Program-made: the position numbers and the translations under genes
Part shown: positions 8,315-17,723 of the stretch, in pieces
Numbering within the stretch: the stretch's first letter is position 1
How the letters are laid out: each line of letters opens with the position of its first letter
Notes under the pieces: model-generated
Told to the model about the DNA's origin: nothing
What the model saw: the letters and a program-made list of their open reading frames with translations, nothing else
The model's database searches: none
Assembly: GCA_000761475.1 (NCBI GenBank)
Contig: JQNW01000009.1
Location: 112,218-176,217 of the forward strand
Source: Chromohalobacter israelensis
GTDB taxonomy: Bacteria; Pseudomonadota; Gammaproteobacteria; Pseudomonadales; Halomonadaceae
DNA: 64,000 nucleotides
Reading direction: 5' to 3'

Positions 8315-9268
8315 GTGCCCGCTTCCCGATCGACCCACGTCTCCACGCTCACTCTCGATGACGCTGCCCTGGCCGAGGGCCTGGTATCGCTGCGCGACTG
8401 TCTGCGCTGGGCGACCAGCGAGTTCAATGCCCACCGGCTGCACTTCGGGCATGGCACGGCGAGTGCGTGGGACGAAGCGGTGGCGCTGGTACTGGGCGCG
8501 TTGCACCTGCCCTGGGACACCGATCCGGCGGTGCTGGATGCGCGCTTGCTGCCGCTCGAGCGTCAGCGTGTGGTGGCGCTGGTACGTCAGCGCATCGAGG
8601 CGCGTACGCCACTGCCGTATTTGCTGGGTGAGGCCTTTTTCGCCGGTCATCTCTTCGATGTGGACGAACGGGTGTTGATTCCGCGTTCGCCGATCGCGGA
8701 GTTGATCGAGGACGGTTTTGCAGCCTGGTTCGACCAGTGGCCGCCGGCGCGCGTGCTGGATCTGTGCGCCGGTTCGGGATGCATCGGCATCGCCACGGCC
8801 CTTTACCTGCCGACGGCCGAGGTGGATCTGGTGGACATCAGCCCCGACGCGCTGGCGGTGGCCAAGGCCAACATCGTGCGTCACGACGTGGGCCACCGCG
8901 TGCGCGCGGTGACCTCGGACCTGTTCGCCGGCGTGGCCGGGCAGCGCTACGATGTCATCGTCTCCAACCCCCCCTATGTCGATGCGCGCGACCTGGCGGG
9001 CATGCCGGCCGAGTTCCGCCATGAGCCGACCCTGGCCCTGGCGGCCGGCGACGATGGGCTGGATATCGTGCGTCGCATGCTGCGCGAGGCGCGCGAGCAT
9101 CTGACCGACGACGGCGTGCTGATCGTCGAGGTCGGGAACTCCGCACGCCATCTCGATGCGGCGTTTCCCGAGGTCCCGTTCTTGTGGCTCGAGTTCGAGC
9201 GTGGCGGCGAAGGCGTGTTTGCATTGACCGCCGCCGAGCTTGATCAATATGCGGCGTCGTTCGCCTGA
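8315..9268 (+). CDS. prmB: Ribosomal protein uL3 glutamine N5-methyltransferase
   Basis: A 317-residue class I SAM methyltransferase that methylates a glutamine of ribosomal protein L3 (uL3). Seen: the SAM loop [11 protein letters not shown] near residue 150 and the substrate-amide motif S-N-P-P-Y near 219, the hallmark of the HemK/PrmB group. The N-terminal helical domain (about 1-110) matches PrmB in length. It is 17 bp upstream of aroC, the conserved prmB-aroC pair, and divergent from the smr gene. The ATG/GTG choice rests on length; the reported start is GTG. Confidence 0.9.
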   Translation: MPASRSTHVSTLTLDDAALAEGLVSLRDCLRWATSEFNAHRLHFGHGTASAWDEAVALVLGALHLPWDTDPAVLDARLLPLERQRVVALVRQRIEARTPLPYLLGEAFFAGHLFDVDERVLIPRSPIAELIEDGFAAWFDQWPPARVLDLCAGSGCIGIATALYLPTAEVDLVDISPDALAVAKANIVRHDVGHRVRAVTSDLFAGVAGQRYDVIVSNPPYVDARDLAGMPAEFRHEPTLALAAGDDGLDIVRRMLREAREHLTDDGVLIVEVGNSARHLDAAFPEVPFLWLEFERGGEGVFALTAAELDQYAASFA

Positions 9269-9285
9269 TCGTTGAGGAGCGCGGA

Positions 9286-10371
9286 ATGTCCGGTAATACC
9301 TTTGGTAAGTTGTTCACCGTCACCACCTTCGGCGAGAGCCACGGCGAGGCGCTGGGGGCCATCGTCGATGGCTGCCCGCCGGGCGTGGCGCTCGAGGCCT
9401 CGGACTTGCAGCACGATCTGGATCGGCGCCGCCCGGGAACGTCGCGGCATACCACCCAGCGCCGTGAGCCCGATCAGGTGCGCATTCTTTCCGGGGTGTT
9501 CGAGGGCGTCACCACCGGGACGCCCATCGGCCTTCTGATCGAGAATACCGATCAGCGCTCCAAGGACTACTCGAAGATCAAGGACCAGTTCCGGCCCGCC
9601 CACGCCGATTACACCTACCATCACAAGTACGGCATTCGCGATTACCGCGGGGGTGGGCGCTCGAGCGCGCGGGAGACTGCGATGCGCGTCGCCGCCGGTG
9701 CCATCGCGCGCAAGTTTCTGGCCTCGCAGGGCATTCGCGTGCGCGGTTACATGAGCCAGTTGGGCCCCATCGACATCGCCTTCAAGCAATGGGAGGCCGT
9801 CGACACCAATCCCTTCTTTTGCCCCGATCCGGACAAGCTTCCCGAGCTCGAAGCCTTCATGGACCAGTTGCGGCGCGACCAGGACAGCGTCGGCGCGCGC
9901 ATCACGGTGGTCGCCGAGGGCGTGCCGGTAGGGCTCGGTGAACCGGTCTTCGACCGCCTGGATGCCGACCTGGCGCATGCCTTGATGAGCATCAACGCGG
10001 TCAAGGGCGTGGAAATCGGGGACGGTTTCGCATCGGTTGCCCAGCGGGGCAGCGAGCATCGCGACGAAATGACACCGCAGGGCTTTCTCTCCAACCACGC
10101 CGGGGGAGTGCTGGGCGGCATTTCCTCGGGGCAGCCCCTGATTGCGCATCTGGCACTCAAGCCGACCTCGAGCATCACCCAGCCCGGGCGCTCGATCGAT
10201 GTGCACGGGGAGGCCGTCGAGGTCGTCACCAAGGGACGCCATGACCCTTGTGTCGGCATCCGGGCCACGCCGATCGCCGAGGCGATGATGGCGCTGACGC
10301 TCATGGATCATTACCTGCGTCACCGGGCGCAGAACGCCGATGTCGAGGTGAGCACGCCGCGTCTTGGCTGA
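9286..10371 (+). CDS. aroC: Chorismate synthase
   Basis: A 361-residue FMN-dependent enzyme that converts EPSP to chorismate, the last common step of aromatic biosynthesis. Seen: N-terminal [19 protein letters not shown], and the [12 protein letters not shown] segment near residue 125, all family signatures. Length is normal for bacterial AroC. GAGGAG lies before the ATG. It is the second gene of the prmB-aroC pair and is followed by a strong intrinsic terminator. Confidence 0.97.
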   Translation: MSGNTFGKLFTVTTFGESHGEALGAIVDGCPPGVALEASDLQHDLDRRRPGTSRHTTQRREPDQVRILSGVFEGVTTGTPIGLLIENTDQRSKDYSKIKDQFRPAHADYTYHHKYGIRDYRGGGRSSARETAMRVAAGAIARKFLASQGIRVRGYMSQLGPIDIAFKQWEAVDTNPFFCPDPDKLPELEAFMDQLRRDQDSVGARITVVAEGVPVGLGEPVFDRLDADLAHALMSINAVKGVEIGDGFASVAQRGSEHRDEMTPQGFLSNHAGGVLGGISSGQPLIAHLALKPTSSITQPGRSIDVHGEAVEVVTKGRHDPCVGIRATPIAEAMMALTLMDHYLRHRAQNADVEVSTPRLG

Positions 10372-10415
10372 AGGCGCTTCGTTCAGCCAGGCATGACCGG
10401 CGTCATCCAGAATCC

Positions 10416-10442
10416 AGCCCGCCTGTGTCAGGCGGGCTTTTT
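10416..10442 (+). terminator. Intrinsic terminator after aroC
   Basis: A perfect 10-bp stem, AGCCCGCCTG (10416-10425) and CAGGCGGGCT (10429-10438), with a 3-base loop, directly followed by a run of T (10438-10442). It stands 45 bp after the aroC stop. Confidence 0.9.
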
Positions 10443-10509
10443 CGTGTCCGTCGCTCACGTTTCGGCCATGGCTCGCTACACTGAAGGCAGTCAGCAACGG
10501 GAGCAGCGC

Positions 10510-10800
10510 ATGAAAGTCCATGTCGAGTTCGACCTCACCCCGCAGGAATTTCGGCAAGCGATGGGGCTGCCGGATGTCGAGGCCTTTCAGCAGGAACTGA
10601 TGGCACATGTCCGTCGGCAGATGGAAGCCGGCGTCGAGGGCTACGACCCCTGGAGCCTCATGCAGCCGTTTCTGCAACAGGGGATGGCCCAGGGCGTCGC
10701 GAGCTTCGGTCACTATCAGCAGATGTTGATGGACATGCTGCGTCAGGCGGAGCCCCGGCCGGATGAAGCGACTCACGGTTCGACACGAAAAAAGTCCTGA
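10510..10800 (+). CDS. Small conserved hypothetical protein (DUF6489-like)
   Basis: A 96-residue soluble protein without signal or membrane segment. It begins M-K-V-H-V-E-F-D-L-T-P-Q-E-F-R and contains G-L-P-D-V near residue 19 followed by a long helix rich in Gln and Met. The ATG at 10510, ten bases after GGGAG, is used because the longer upstream frame runs through the aroC terminator. It sits 106 bp before the phasin gene. The pattern resembles small proteins found beside phasin genes (DUF6489); a PHA granule link is plausible but not shown. Confidence 0.65.
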   Translation: MKVHVEFDLTPQEFRQAMGLPDVEAFQQELMAHVRRQMEAGVEGYDPWSLMQPFLQQGMAQGVASFGHYQQMLMDMLRQAEPRPDEATHGSTRKKS

Positions 10801-10906
10801 AGTCTTGACATCCAGCAATTGCAAGTCCGTCGGGGCAGGACTATTCTTTGTGCAGTGCAGCATAACGCGCACTGGCCTCGCCTAGATCCTCCAGGAGGAA
10901 TTCGTC

Positions 10907-11359
10907 ATGCAGGACAAAATGTTTAGTGCCTTCTCCGAACAAACGCGTGGCTTTTTCGAGCCCATGCGCAAGTTCAACGGTCTGATGCTGGACAACATGG
11001 AGCGAATGACCGAATACCAGCTCGATGCCATGAAGCGCTACAGCCAGCTGGGCGTGGAGCGCATGCGGGCCGCTTCCGAGGTCAAGGACGCCGAGGGCAT
11101 GCGTGACTTCACGACCCAGCAGGCCGACATGCTCAATGCGCTGTCCAAGCAAATGCTCGAGGACGCGCGCGCCATGGCCGACATCAGTCTCAAGTTCAAG
11201 AGCGAACTCGAGGACATGATGGCTGAAGCCGGACAGAACGCCGCCGATCAGGCGTCGGAAAACATGAAGTCGGCATCCGAGTCAGCCAAGGCGTCCGAAC
11301 CCGCCAAGGCGTCCAGCGGCGGCAACCAGTCGTCCTCTTCACGCAGCAGCAAGCAGTAA
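10907..11359 (+). CDS. phaP: Phasin (PHA granule-associated protein)
   Basis: A 150-residue, nearly all-helical amphipathic protein: residues 5-105 form long helices with F-x3-M-R-K-F-N-G-L and Y-Q-L-D-A-M-K-R-Y patterns typical of the phasin_2 family, followed by an Ala/Ser/Lys-rich disordered tail. Phasins coat polyhydroxyalkanoate granules and control their number and size. AGGAGG precedes the ATG. PHA synthase follows about 200 bp downstream, which supports the assignment. Confidence 0.88.
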   Translation: MQDKMFSAFSEQTRGFFEPMRKFNGLMLDNMERMTEYQLDAMKRYSQLGVERMRAASEVKDAEGMRDFTTQQADMLNALSKQMLEDARAMADISLKFKSELEDMMAEAGQNAADQASENMKSASESAKASEPAKASSGGNQSSSSRSSKQ

Positions 11360-11366
11360 TGCGTTC

Positions 11367-11409
11367 GCCGAGTTCGGCAGCGCGCCCGGCAGGGCGGCTG
11401 CCACTCGGC
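11367..11409 (+). terminator. Hairpin between phaP and phaC
   Basis: GCCGAGTTCGGCAGC (11367-11381) pairs with GCTGCCACTCGGC (11397-11409) with a 2-nt bulge. No U-run follows, so it is more likely a partial terminator or mRNA-stabilising hairpin that makes phaP message more abundant than phaC. Confidence 0.4.
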
Positions 11410-11457
11410 ATGCCGCGCTGATGGGTAGCGCGGGTGCCACGCCGGTGCGAAGCGTTG

Positions 11458-11493
11458 GTGTGAAGAGCGGGTGTGAAGAGCGGTTATGAAGAG
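11458..11493 (+). repeat. 13-bp tandem repeat in the phaC leader
   Basis: GTGTGAAGAGCGG occurs twice back to back (11458-11470, 11471-11483), followed by a degraded third copy TTATGAAGAGATGG. It lies in the leader of phaC, about 70 bp before the chosen start. Function unknown. Confidence 0.7.
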
Positions 11494-11563
11494 ATGGCGT
11501 GACGAGGCTCGGGAGAACAGCGCCTCGGTTCGCCTTGTCCGCAAAGCGGCCGGGAGAGAGCGT

Positions 11564-13417
11564 ATGTGGCAAGGGCCTGAGGAGGGCGATGGCGCCTTCA
11601 GTGACCCGCACGCCTGGCAGCGCCAGGTGACTGCCTTCAACGAGCAATATCAAGCCCTCATGCAGGAGGCCCTCACTCGTCTGTGGCCCAGCGAGGCAGG
11701 TGCCTCGGTCTATGCCGATATTCAGGAGAACCTGCGTATCGGGTCGGATGCCATGATCGTCAATGCACCGGCGGTCTACACCGTGCAGATGCGTCTGGCT
11801 CAGGATCAGTGGCGAGTGTGGCAGAACGCCTTGCGCGAGATCATGGGGGAGCAGGTGCCGCCGGTGATAGAACCGGCCCCCGAGGATCGCCGCTTTCGCG
11901 ACGATGCCTGGCGCTCCCATCCTTTCTACCGCTTCATTCTCCAGCATTACCTGTTGTTCGTGCGTGCCATCGAGGAACTGCTCGCCTGCCTCGACAGTTT
12001 GCCCCCACGCGTGCGGCATCAGCTGGAATTCTATGCACGGCAATACGTCAATGCGCTGGCGCCGAGCAATTTCGTGTCCACCAACCCCGAGGTGGTACGC
12101 AAGACGCTCGAGACGCGAGGGGAGAATCTCGTCGAGGGACTCAGGCGGCTGCGCGAGGACCTGGACAACTCCGCCGAAGGACTCAATGTCGCGATGACCG
12201 ATCGCAGCGCCTTTCGGTTGGGTGACAACATCGCCATCACGCCTGGAGACGTGGTCTTCGAAAACGACGTGATGCAGTTGATCCAGTACCATCCGACCAC
12301 CGACAAGGTCTTCAAGACACCGCTGCTGATCGTGCCGCCCTGGATCAACAAGTACTACATCCTCGACTTGCGTTCGGACAACTCGATGGTGAAGTGGCTG
12401 GTAGAGCAAGGGCATACCGTCTTCATGATCTCCTGGCGCAATCCAGGGCCGGATCAGCGTCACCTGACCTGGGCCGACTACATGCAGTCGGGGCCGATCG
12501 CCGCCATGGCGGCGATCGAGCAAGCCTGCGGCGAGAAGTCCGTCAACTTGCTGAGCTACTGTATCGGCGGCACGCTGGCGGCGACCACGGTCGCCTATCT
12601 GACCAGCAGCCGACGTGGCCGCAAGGTCCGCTCGGTAACCTACATGGCGACCTTGCTGGACTTCAGCGATCCCGGTGAAATCGGCGTGTTCCTCAGTGAG
12701 CCGGTGCTGGCCGGGATCGAGCGTCAACTGGCGCGTGATGGTTATCTCGATGGCCGGGTCATGGCCTTTTCCTTCAACTTGCTGCGCGAGAACGATCTCT
12801 TCTGGTCGTTCTACATCAGCAATTATCTCAAGGGCGAGACGCCGCCGGCCTTCGACCTGTTGTACTGGAACAGCGATGGCACCAACCTGCCGGCGGGCAC
12901 GCACGGCTGGTATCTCCGTCACATGTACCGGGAAAACCGTCTCATCGAGCCCGGCGGCATCGAACTGGACGGCGTCAGGATCGATCTGCGCAAGGTGTCG
13001 ACCCCGAGCTATTTCGTGGCCACGCGTGATGACCATATCGCCAAGTGGCGGACCTGCTATCTCGGTGCGCGCCTGCCCAAGGGACCACGCACCTTCGTGC
13101 TGGGAGGCGCCGGGCACATCGCCGGCATCGTCAATGCGCCGACGCGCCAGAAATACGGGTACTGGACGCGTGACGAGATGCCCGACGACCCGGATGCCTG
13201 GTTCGAGGACACCGAGTATCGCGAAGGCTCCTGGTGGCCGCATTGGCAAGCCTGGATGACCGACAACCGCTATGCCGATCCCGACAAGACAGTGGCGGCG
13301 CGACATCCCGGTGATGGCGAGTTGTCCCCCATCGAGCCCGCGCCGGGCCGCTATGTACGGCAGACCATTCCCGAAGTGCTTTCCGGGACGGCCCCGGAAG
13401 ATAGCGACTTGTCGTGA
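11564..13417 (+). CDS. phaC: Class I polyhydroxyalkanoate synthase
   Basis: A 617-residue PHA polymerase that joins (R)-3-hydroxyacyl-CoA units at the granule surface. Seen: lipase-like box S-Y-C-I-G-G with the catalytic Cys333, the Asp in R-D-D-H-I-A-K-W (Asp490) and the His in G-G-A-G-H-I-A-G near residue 518; the first 200 residues form the N-terminal PhaC domain (P-F-Y-R-F-I-L-Q-H-Y). Length fits class I. The start at 11564 has GGGAGAG upstream; an in-frame ATG at 11486 would add 26 poorly conserved residues inside a tandem repeat. It follows phaP; phaA and phaB are not in this window. The stop is only 13 bp from the stop of the convergent AraC regulator. Confidence 0.93.
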   Translation: MWQGPEEGDGAFSDPHAWQRQVTAFNEQYQALMQEALTRLWPSEAGASVYADIQENLRIGSDAMIVNAPAVYTVQMRLAQDQWRVWQNALREIMGEQVPPVIEPAPEDRRFRDDAWRSHPFYRFILQHYLLFVRAIEELLACLDSLPPRVRHQLEFYARQYVNALAPSNFVSTNPEVVRKTLETRGENLVEGLRRLREDLDNSAEGLNVAMTDRSAFRLGDNIAITPGDVVFENDVMQLIQYHPTTDKVFKTPLLIVPPWINKYYILDLRSDNSMVKWLVEQGHTVFMISWRNPGPDQRHLTWADYMQSGPIAAMAAIEQACGEKSVNLLSYCIGGTLAATTVAYLTSSRRGRKVRSVTYMATLLDFSDPGEIGVFLSEPVLAGIERQLARDGYLDGRVMAFSFNLLRENDLFWSFYISNYLKGETPPAFDLLYWNSDGTNLPAGTHGWYLRHMYRENRLIEPGGIELDGVRIDLRKVSTPSYFVATRDDHIAKWRTCYLGARLPKGPRTFVLGGAGHIAGIVNAPTRQKYGYWTRDEMPDDPDAWFEDTEYREGSWWPHWQAWMTDNRYADPDKTVAARHPGDGELSPIEPAPGRYVRQTIPEVLSGTAPEDSDLS

Positions 13418-13430
13418 CGATCGAGGGCGC

Positions 13431-14444
13431 TCAGCGCTTGATCGGGAAGAGTCGCACCGGGACCACCGGGGCGTCTCGCGATTGCAGGCGGTCGTCGCTG
13501 GGGGCGCAGCCGAAGAAGCGCCGGTAGGCACGGGAGAAATGCTCCAGGGAGCCGAAGCCGGCGCAACTGGCGACCTCTGCCACGCTCAGGTCGGTCTGCT
13601 GCAGCAGTCGATGCGCGCGATTGATGCGCAGCCAGAGATAGTAACGAATCGGCGTGACACCGAGTTCGGCCTTGAAGCGCCGCTCCAGCTGGCGCGGCGA
13701 GAGCCCGACTAGGGCGGCCAGCGCCGGTGCAGAGAGCGGCGTTTCCAGGGTGCGGCGCATGGTGCGAATCACTTTGCGCAACTGCGCCGACGTCTCGACA
13801 TGGTGTTCGGGGGCCGCCGACAATTGTTCGCTGTCGTCGCGACGCTGGCGGCGTTCCAGCAAGTGATTGCGCAATTCCTCCATGTAGGGCGGCTCCACAC
13901 GAGGCGTTAGCCAGGCGAACATCATGTCGAGCACGGCGGTGCCACCGGCGCAGCTCAGCCGCTGGCCGGCGATGCGATAGAGGTCGCTGGTGGCCTGGAT
14001 GCGTGGATAAAGCTCGCGAAAGCCTTCCAGATTATCCCAGTGCACGGCCACCTGATGCTCGTCGAGCACGCCCGCCGCGGCCAGTACTTCGCTGCCCATC
14101 TCGATGCCGCCCAATGCCACCCCGGCCGCCGCACACTGGCGAAGCCACATGGCGATGCGCTTGTCGCCGGTATACGTCTTGGTCTCGAAACTGGCGAGGA
14201 CGAACACGCTGTCCAGATCGGCTGGTGCAGGCCACTCGGTATCCACGTTCAGGGGGACGCCGTTGGAAGCGGCGACCGTGGCATCGCTGCCCAGCAACTG
14301 CCACTTGAAGCGCGATTCCTGGGTCAGCCAGTTGACGATGAACAGCGGATCCAGCATCGCGCCCAGACCGGCAAAGGAAAACTGCGGCATCAGCAGGATC
14401 GCGATGCGCTCCGGCCCGGGCGTCGGACGTCGTGTGTCAATCAC
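13431..14444 (-). CDS. GlxA/AraC-family transcriptional regulator
   Basis: A 337-residue regulator with an N-terminal DJ-1/PfpI-like domain (about residues 10-190) and a C-terminal AraC double helix-turn-helix (about 225-330; S-P-R-Q-L-E-R-R-F and A-G-F-G-S-L-E-H-F-S-R-A-Y-R-R-F-F-G are the two recognition helices). This layout is shared with GbdR and CdhR, which respond to glycine betaine/dimethylglycine and carnitine in Pseudomonas. Its start overlaps the end of the class II aldolase gene by 8 bp, so it is translationally coupled as last gene of the minus-strand operon and probably activates it. The inducer is inferred to be the operon substrate or an intermediate. Confidence 0.88.
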   Translation of the reverse strand: MIDTRRPTPGPERIAILLMPQFSFAGLGAMLDPLFIVNWLTQESRFKWQLLGSDATVAASNGVPLNVDTEWPAPADLDSVFVLASFETKTYTGDKRIAMWLRQCAAAGVALGGIEMGSEVLAAAGVLDEHQVAVHWDNLEGFRELYPRIQATSDLYRIAGQRLSCAGGTAVLDMMFAWLTPRVEPPYMEELRNHLLERRQRRDDSEQLSAAPEHHVETSAQLRKVIRTMRRTLETPLSAPALAALVGLSPRQLERRFKAELGVTPIRYYLWLRINRAHRLLQQTDLSVAEVASCAGFGSLEHFSRAYRRFFGCAPSDDRLQSRDAPVVPVRLFPIKR

Positions 14445-15171
14445 GGTAATCGGGGGCGTCGCGGTCGAGCAGGCGCATCAAGGCGGCAAGGTGCATGTGC
14501 GCCGAGCCTTGCGCCAGATAATCCTCCCATTGCCGGGCGGTCTTGCGTGCGATCTCGGGCGCGACGGGACGCACGGGAAGGCCGCTGGCACGGGCCACCA
14601 GATAGGAGCGGCAGGCACGCTCGAAGTAGTAGAGGTGGTCGAAGGCTTCGGCGACGTCCTGGCCGGTGGCGACCACGCCATGATTGCCGAGCAGGAGGAT
14701 CGGCGCCGTGCCGGCCAGCTTGCCAAGGCGTTCCGCTTCTTCGTCGAGCCCCATGCCATCGAATCCGGCATCGATGTGCACCCGCTCGAAGAAGCGCATG
14801 GCGTTCTGTTCCACCGGGGGCAGCTCCGGCGTCTCCAGGCAGGCCAGGGCGGTGGCGTAGAGCGAGTGGGCATGCATCACGCATCCCACGCCGCGGCCCT
14901 GGCGGTGCATGGCGCCGTGAATGGCCCAGGCGGTGGGGTCGATGGATTCAGGACGTTGTGCGGCGCTGGCATCCACCTCGACGAGGTCGCTGGCACGCAT
15001 TTCCGCGAAATGACGCCCTTCGGGGTTGACCAGAAAGCGCCTGCCGTCTGCCTGGGTGGCCAGGCTGCAGTGATTGGCGACGCCTTCGTGCATGTCGAGG
15101 CGGGCCAGCCAGCGGAACGCGCAGGCCAGCTGTTCGCGGGGGGTACCGGGAAGCTCGGTAGCGGTCGTCAT
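14437..15171 (-). CDS. Class II aldolase/adducin family protein
   Basis: A 244-residue class II aldolase-fold protein. Seen: N-H-C-S-L near residue 33, the zinc-ligand motif M-H-A-H-S-L-Y near 100, and G-N-H-G-V-V-A-T-G near 160, typical of the fuculose-aldolase/adducin family. Members cleave or decarboxylate hydroxy-acids, some on non-phosphorylated substrates. AGGAG is 7 bases before the ATG. It follows the aldehyde dehydrogenase by 35 bp and overlaps the regulator gene. An aldolase is not part of the known choline-to-glycine route, so this gene is a main clue that the operon handles a different compound. Confidence 0.85.
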   Translation of the reverse strand: MTTATELPGTPREQLACAFRWLARLDMHEGVANHCSLATQADGRRFLVNPEGRHFAEMRASDLVEVDASAAQRPESIDPTAWAIHGAMHRQGRGVGCVMHAHSLYATALACLETPELPPVEQNAMRFFERVHIDAGFDGMGLDEEAERLGKLAGTAPILLLGNHGVVATGQDVAEAFDHLYYFERACRSYLVARASGLPVRPVAPEIARKTARQWEDYLAQGSAHMHLAALMRLLDRDAPDYRD

Positions 15172-15206
15172 GTATCGCTCCTGTGGCGATGGCGAAACCG
15201 AGGCCA

Positions 15207-16706
15207 TCAATAGTGGATCCAGCGCGTCTTGAGCGCCATGTATTTGTGCATGCCGGCCAGCGCGTAGTCGCGGCCGATGCCGGATTGCTTCATGCCGCCG
15301 AAAGGCGTCTGCGGGCTGACGGCATCGACGCCATTGACCGTCACGGTGCCGGCCTGCAGGGAATCGCAAAGGCGATGGGCGCGTCCCAGGTCGGCGGTCC
15401 ACAGGGACGCTGCCAAACCATACTGGCTGGCATTGGCCAATGTCACGCCCTGGCGCTCGTCGCTGAAGCGCGTCACGCTGAGCACGGGACCGAAAATCTC
15501 CTCCTGGAAGAGCCGGTGATGCCGTTCGACATCGGTGAATACCGTGGGGGCGACGAACAAGTCGCCGCCCGCCGCCTGCAGCGTCTCGCCGCCGCAAAAC
15601 AGCGTGGCCTCGCGCTTGCCGACCGTCAGATAGTCGCGAACCTTGTCGAACTGTGCCTGGCTGACGAGCGGGCCGAGCGTCGTCGCCGGATCGAGCGGGT
15701 CTCCCGGCACGAGCGTCGCGATACGTGCCTGCAGGGCCTCGAGGAAGCGCTCGGCGATGCCCTCTTGCAGCAACAGGCGCGAATGCGCCGAGCAGACCTG
15801 GCCGGCATTGGTGAAGATGCCGGCCACGGCGTTGTCCACGGCGGCCTCCAGATCGGGGCAATCGTCGAACACCAGATGCGGGCTCTTGCCGCCGCATTCC
15901 AGCCACACGGGTTTCATGTTGGATTCGCCCGAGTAGACCAGAAAGCGTTTGCCGATCTCGGTGGAGCCGGTGAAGCCGAGCGCGTCGACACCCGCATGCC
16001 GACCCAGCGCTTCGCCGGCGACATGTCCGTATCCCGGCACGACATTGAGCACCCCGGGCGGAAGGCCGGCCTGGGTCGCGAGTTCCGCCAGGCGCAGCGC
16101 GGAGAGCGACGATTCCTCGGCGGGCTTGAGCACCACGCTGTTGCCGGCGGCCAGCGCGGGCGCCAGTTTTACCGCCGCGTTATGCAGTGGAAAGTTCCAC
16201 GGGACCACGGCGGCAACGACGCCGAGGGGCTCGTGGGCCACCGTGGCCTGCACGCGATTGGGACTGGGCGCGAGCTGGTCATAGCATTTGTCCTGGAGCT
16301 CGCCGAACCAGTCGAAGAGCAGGGCCGCCTCCTCGACGTCGTCCAGGGCTTCGTGGATGCACTTGCCGACCTCCAGGCTGTCGAGCAGGGCGAGTTCCTC
16401 GGCGTGGTCGCGCACCTGAGTGGCGAGCGCCTGCAGGCACCGGCGGCGTGTCGTCGGCTCGGCACGTGACCAGGCACCGAGCTCGAACGCGCGGCGTGCC
16501 GCGTCGACCGCGACATCGATATCCGCCGGGCCGCAGGCCGCGATCTCCGTCAGCGATGTGCCCGTCATGGGGTTGATCGACGCGAGGGATTCACCCTGGC
16601 GCGTCACATAGCGGTGACCGTCGATGTAGGCGGCGCCATCCAGCGAGAGGGTGGCGGCACGGTGTTGCCAGTCGGCGTGGGTGGTGGACAGGGGAGAGGA
16701 AGACAT
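15207..16706 (-). CDS. NAD(P)-dependent aldehyde dehydrogenase
   Basis: A 499-residue ALDH-superfamily enzyme. Seen: P-W-N-F-P cofactor loop near residue 167, catalytic Glu in L-E-C-G-G-K-S-P, catalytic Cys in N-A-G-Q-V-C-S near 300, and E-E-I-F-G-P-V near 400. It resembles PuuC/BetB-type enzymes acting on amino- or betaine-aldehydes. The ATG at 16706 is preferred to 16712 since AAGG is 7 bases ahead of it. It lies between the aldolase and the ferredoxin reductase in the minus-strand operon and probably oxidises the aldehyde made by the GMC dehydrogenase or oxygenase. Confidence 0.9.
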   Translation of the reverse strand: MSSSPLSTTHADWQHRAATLSLDGAAYIDGHRYVTRQGESLASINPMTGTSLTEIAACGPADIDVAVDAARRAFELGAWSRAEPTTRRRCLQALATQVRDHAEELALLDSLEVGKCIHEALDDVEEAALLFDWFGELQDKCYDQLAPSPNRVQATVAHEPLGVVAAVVPWNFPLHNAAVKLAPALAAGNSVVLKPAEESSLSALRLAELATQAGLPPGVLNVVPGYGHVAGEALGRHAGVDALGFTGSTEIGKRFLVYSGESNMKPVWLECGGKSPHLVFDDCPDLEAAVDNAVAGIFTNAGQVCSAHSRLLLQEGIAERFLEALQARIATLVPGDPLDPATTLGPLVSQAQFDKVRDYLTVGKREATLFCGGETLQAAGGDLFVAPTVFTDVERHHRLFQEEIFGPVLSVTRFSDERQGVTLANASQYGLAASLWTADLGRAHRLCDSLQAGTVTVNGVDAVSPQTPFGGMKQSGIGRDYALAGMHKYMALKTRWIHY

Positions 16707-16757
16707 GACCATACCTTGGCGGTTGTCGAATGGGCGTGGAAAGCGCTCGCGCCGACC

Positions 16758-17711
16758 TTACAGGTCGAGCACCAGGCGCTCTCCCTTGGGGCGCGAAACG
16801 CAGACGTAAATGATGTCGTTGGCGGCTTTTTCGGCATCGGACTGAAGGACGTCGCGATGCTCGACCTCGCCTTCGAGCACGGGGATGCCGCAGGTGCCGC
16901 AGGCGCCTTCGCAGCACAGGCTGTCCGGCGCCGCACCGGCGCGCGCCAGACCGTCGAGCAGGGTTTCGTCCTCGGCGAGCGTGAATTGCTTGTCGCTGCG
17001 CGCGAGCTCGATCCGGCAAGGCGTGGTGCGCGCTGCCGGCGCTTGCGATGCGCCGCGGAAGCGTTCCATTTGCAGTGCGCCCGGAGGCCACGCCCGTGCC
17101 GCGTCGGTCAAGGCGTCCAGCAGACCTTCGGGGCCGCAGGCATAGACGCCGGTCTCCGGCGTGTAGTCGCCCAGCAGCGCACGCGGGGCGAGCCTTCCCT
17201 GCGTGGCGGAGGCGTGCAGGTGCAACTGCGATGCGGGCAGGAACGCGCGAAGTTCGTCGAGGAACGCCGCCTCGTCCCGGTGACGTACCAGGTAATGCAC
17301 CTCGACCGTATCGCCCCGCTCGACGAGTCGGCGGGCCATGGCGACGAGCGGCGTGATGCCGATCCCGCCCCCGATCAGTCGGTAGTGCTGCCGGTCGTCG
17401 GCGAGGGGGAAGCGGTCCCGGGGCGCAGAGACGCGCAGCCGCGTACCGACGCTTGCCTGCTCGGCCAGAAAGGTGGATCCCCCGCGGGATGCCGGGTCAT
17501 GCAGCACGCCGATGCGATAGCGGCCGTGACGCGCGTCGTCCAGCAGCGAATAGTGACGTATCAGGCCATTGGGGAGGCGCACCTCGAGATGAGCGCCCGC
17601 CGGGGCCGGCGGCAGGGCGGCGCCATCGGCGGCGACCAACTCGATCTGGTAGATAGCGCTCGATAGCCGCTGGTGGCTGTCGATCACGACCTCGAATGGC
17701 GTCGCGGTCAT
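16758..17711 (-). CDS. PDR/VanB-family ferredoxin reductase (oxygenase reductase)
   Basis: A 317-residue flavin/iron-sulfur electron-transfer protein. Domains: flavin-binding barrel (about 1-100; R-H-Y-S-L is the flavin motif), NAD-binding domain (about 105-215; G-G-G-I-G-I-T-P) and a C-terminal plant-type [2Fe-2S] ferredoxin (about 230-317) with Cys ligands in C-C-E-G-A-C-G-T-C and a last Cys in Y-V-C-V-S. Known partners of this architecture are Rieske oxygenases of the GbcB/CntB/VanB type, which take electrons from NAD(P)H through it. A Rieske oxygenase is encoded at the head of this operon, so it is the likely partner. Confidence 0.9.
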   Translation of the reverse strand: MTATPFEVVIDSHQRLSSAIYQIELVAADGAALPPAPAGAHLEVRLPNGLIRHYSLLDDARHGRYRIGVLHDPASRGGSTFLAEQASVGTRLRVSAPRDRFPLADDRQHYRLIGGGIGITPLVAMARRLVERGDTVEVHYLVRHRDEAAFLDELRAFLPASQLHLHASATQGRLAPRALLGDYTPETGVYACGPEGLLDALTDAARAWPPGALQMERFRGASQAPAARTTPCRIELARSDKQFTLAEDETLLDGLARAGAAPDSLCCEGACGTCGIPVLEGEVEHRDVLQSDAEKAANDIIYVCVSRPKGERLVLDL

Positions 17712-17723
17712 GGCATGTCCTCC

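Noticed and set aside
11339..13531. 730-codon open frame on the minus strand opposite phaC
   Set aside because: It mirrors the codon pattern of phaC in a GC-rich genome, has no recognisable domain and no SD; phaC has full catalytic motifs.
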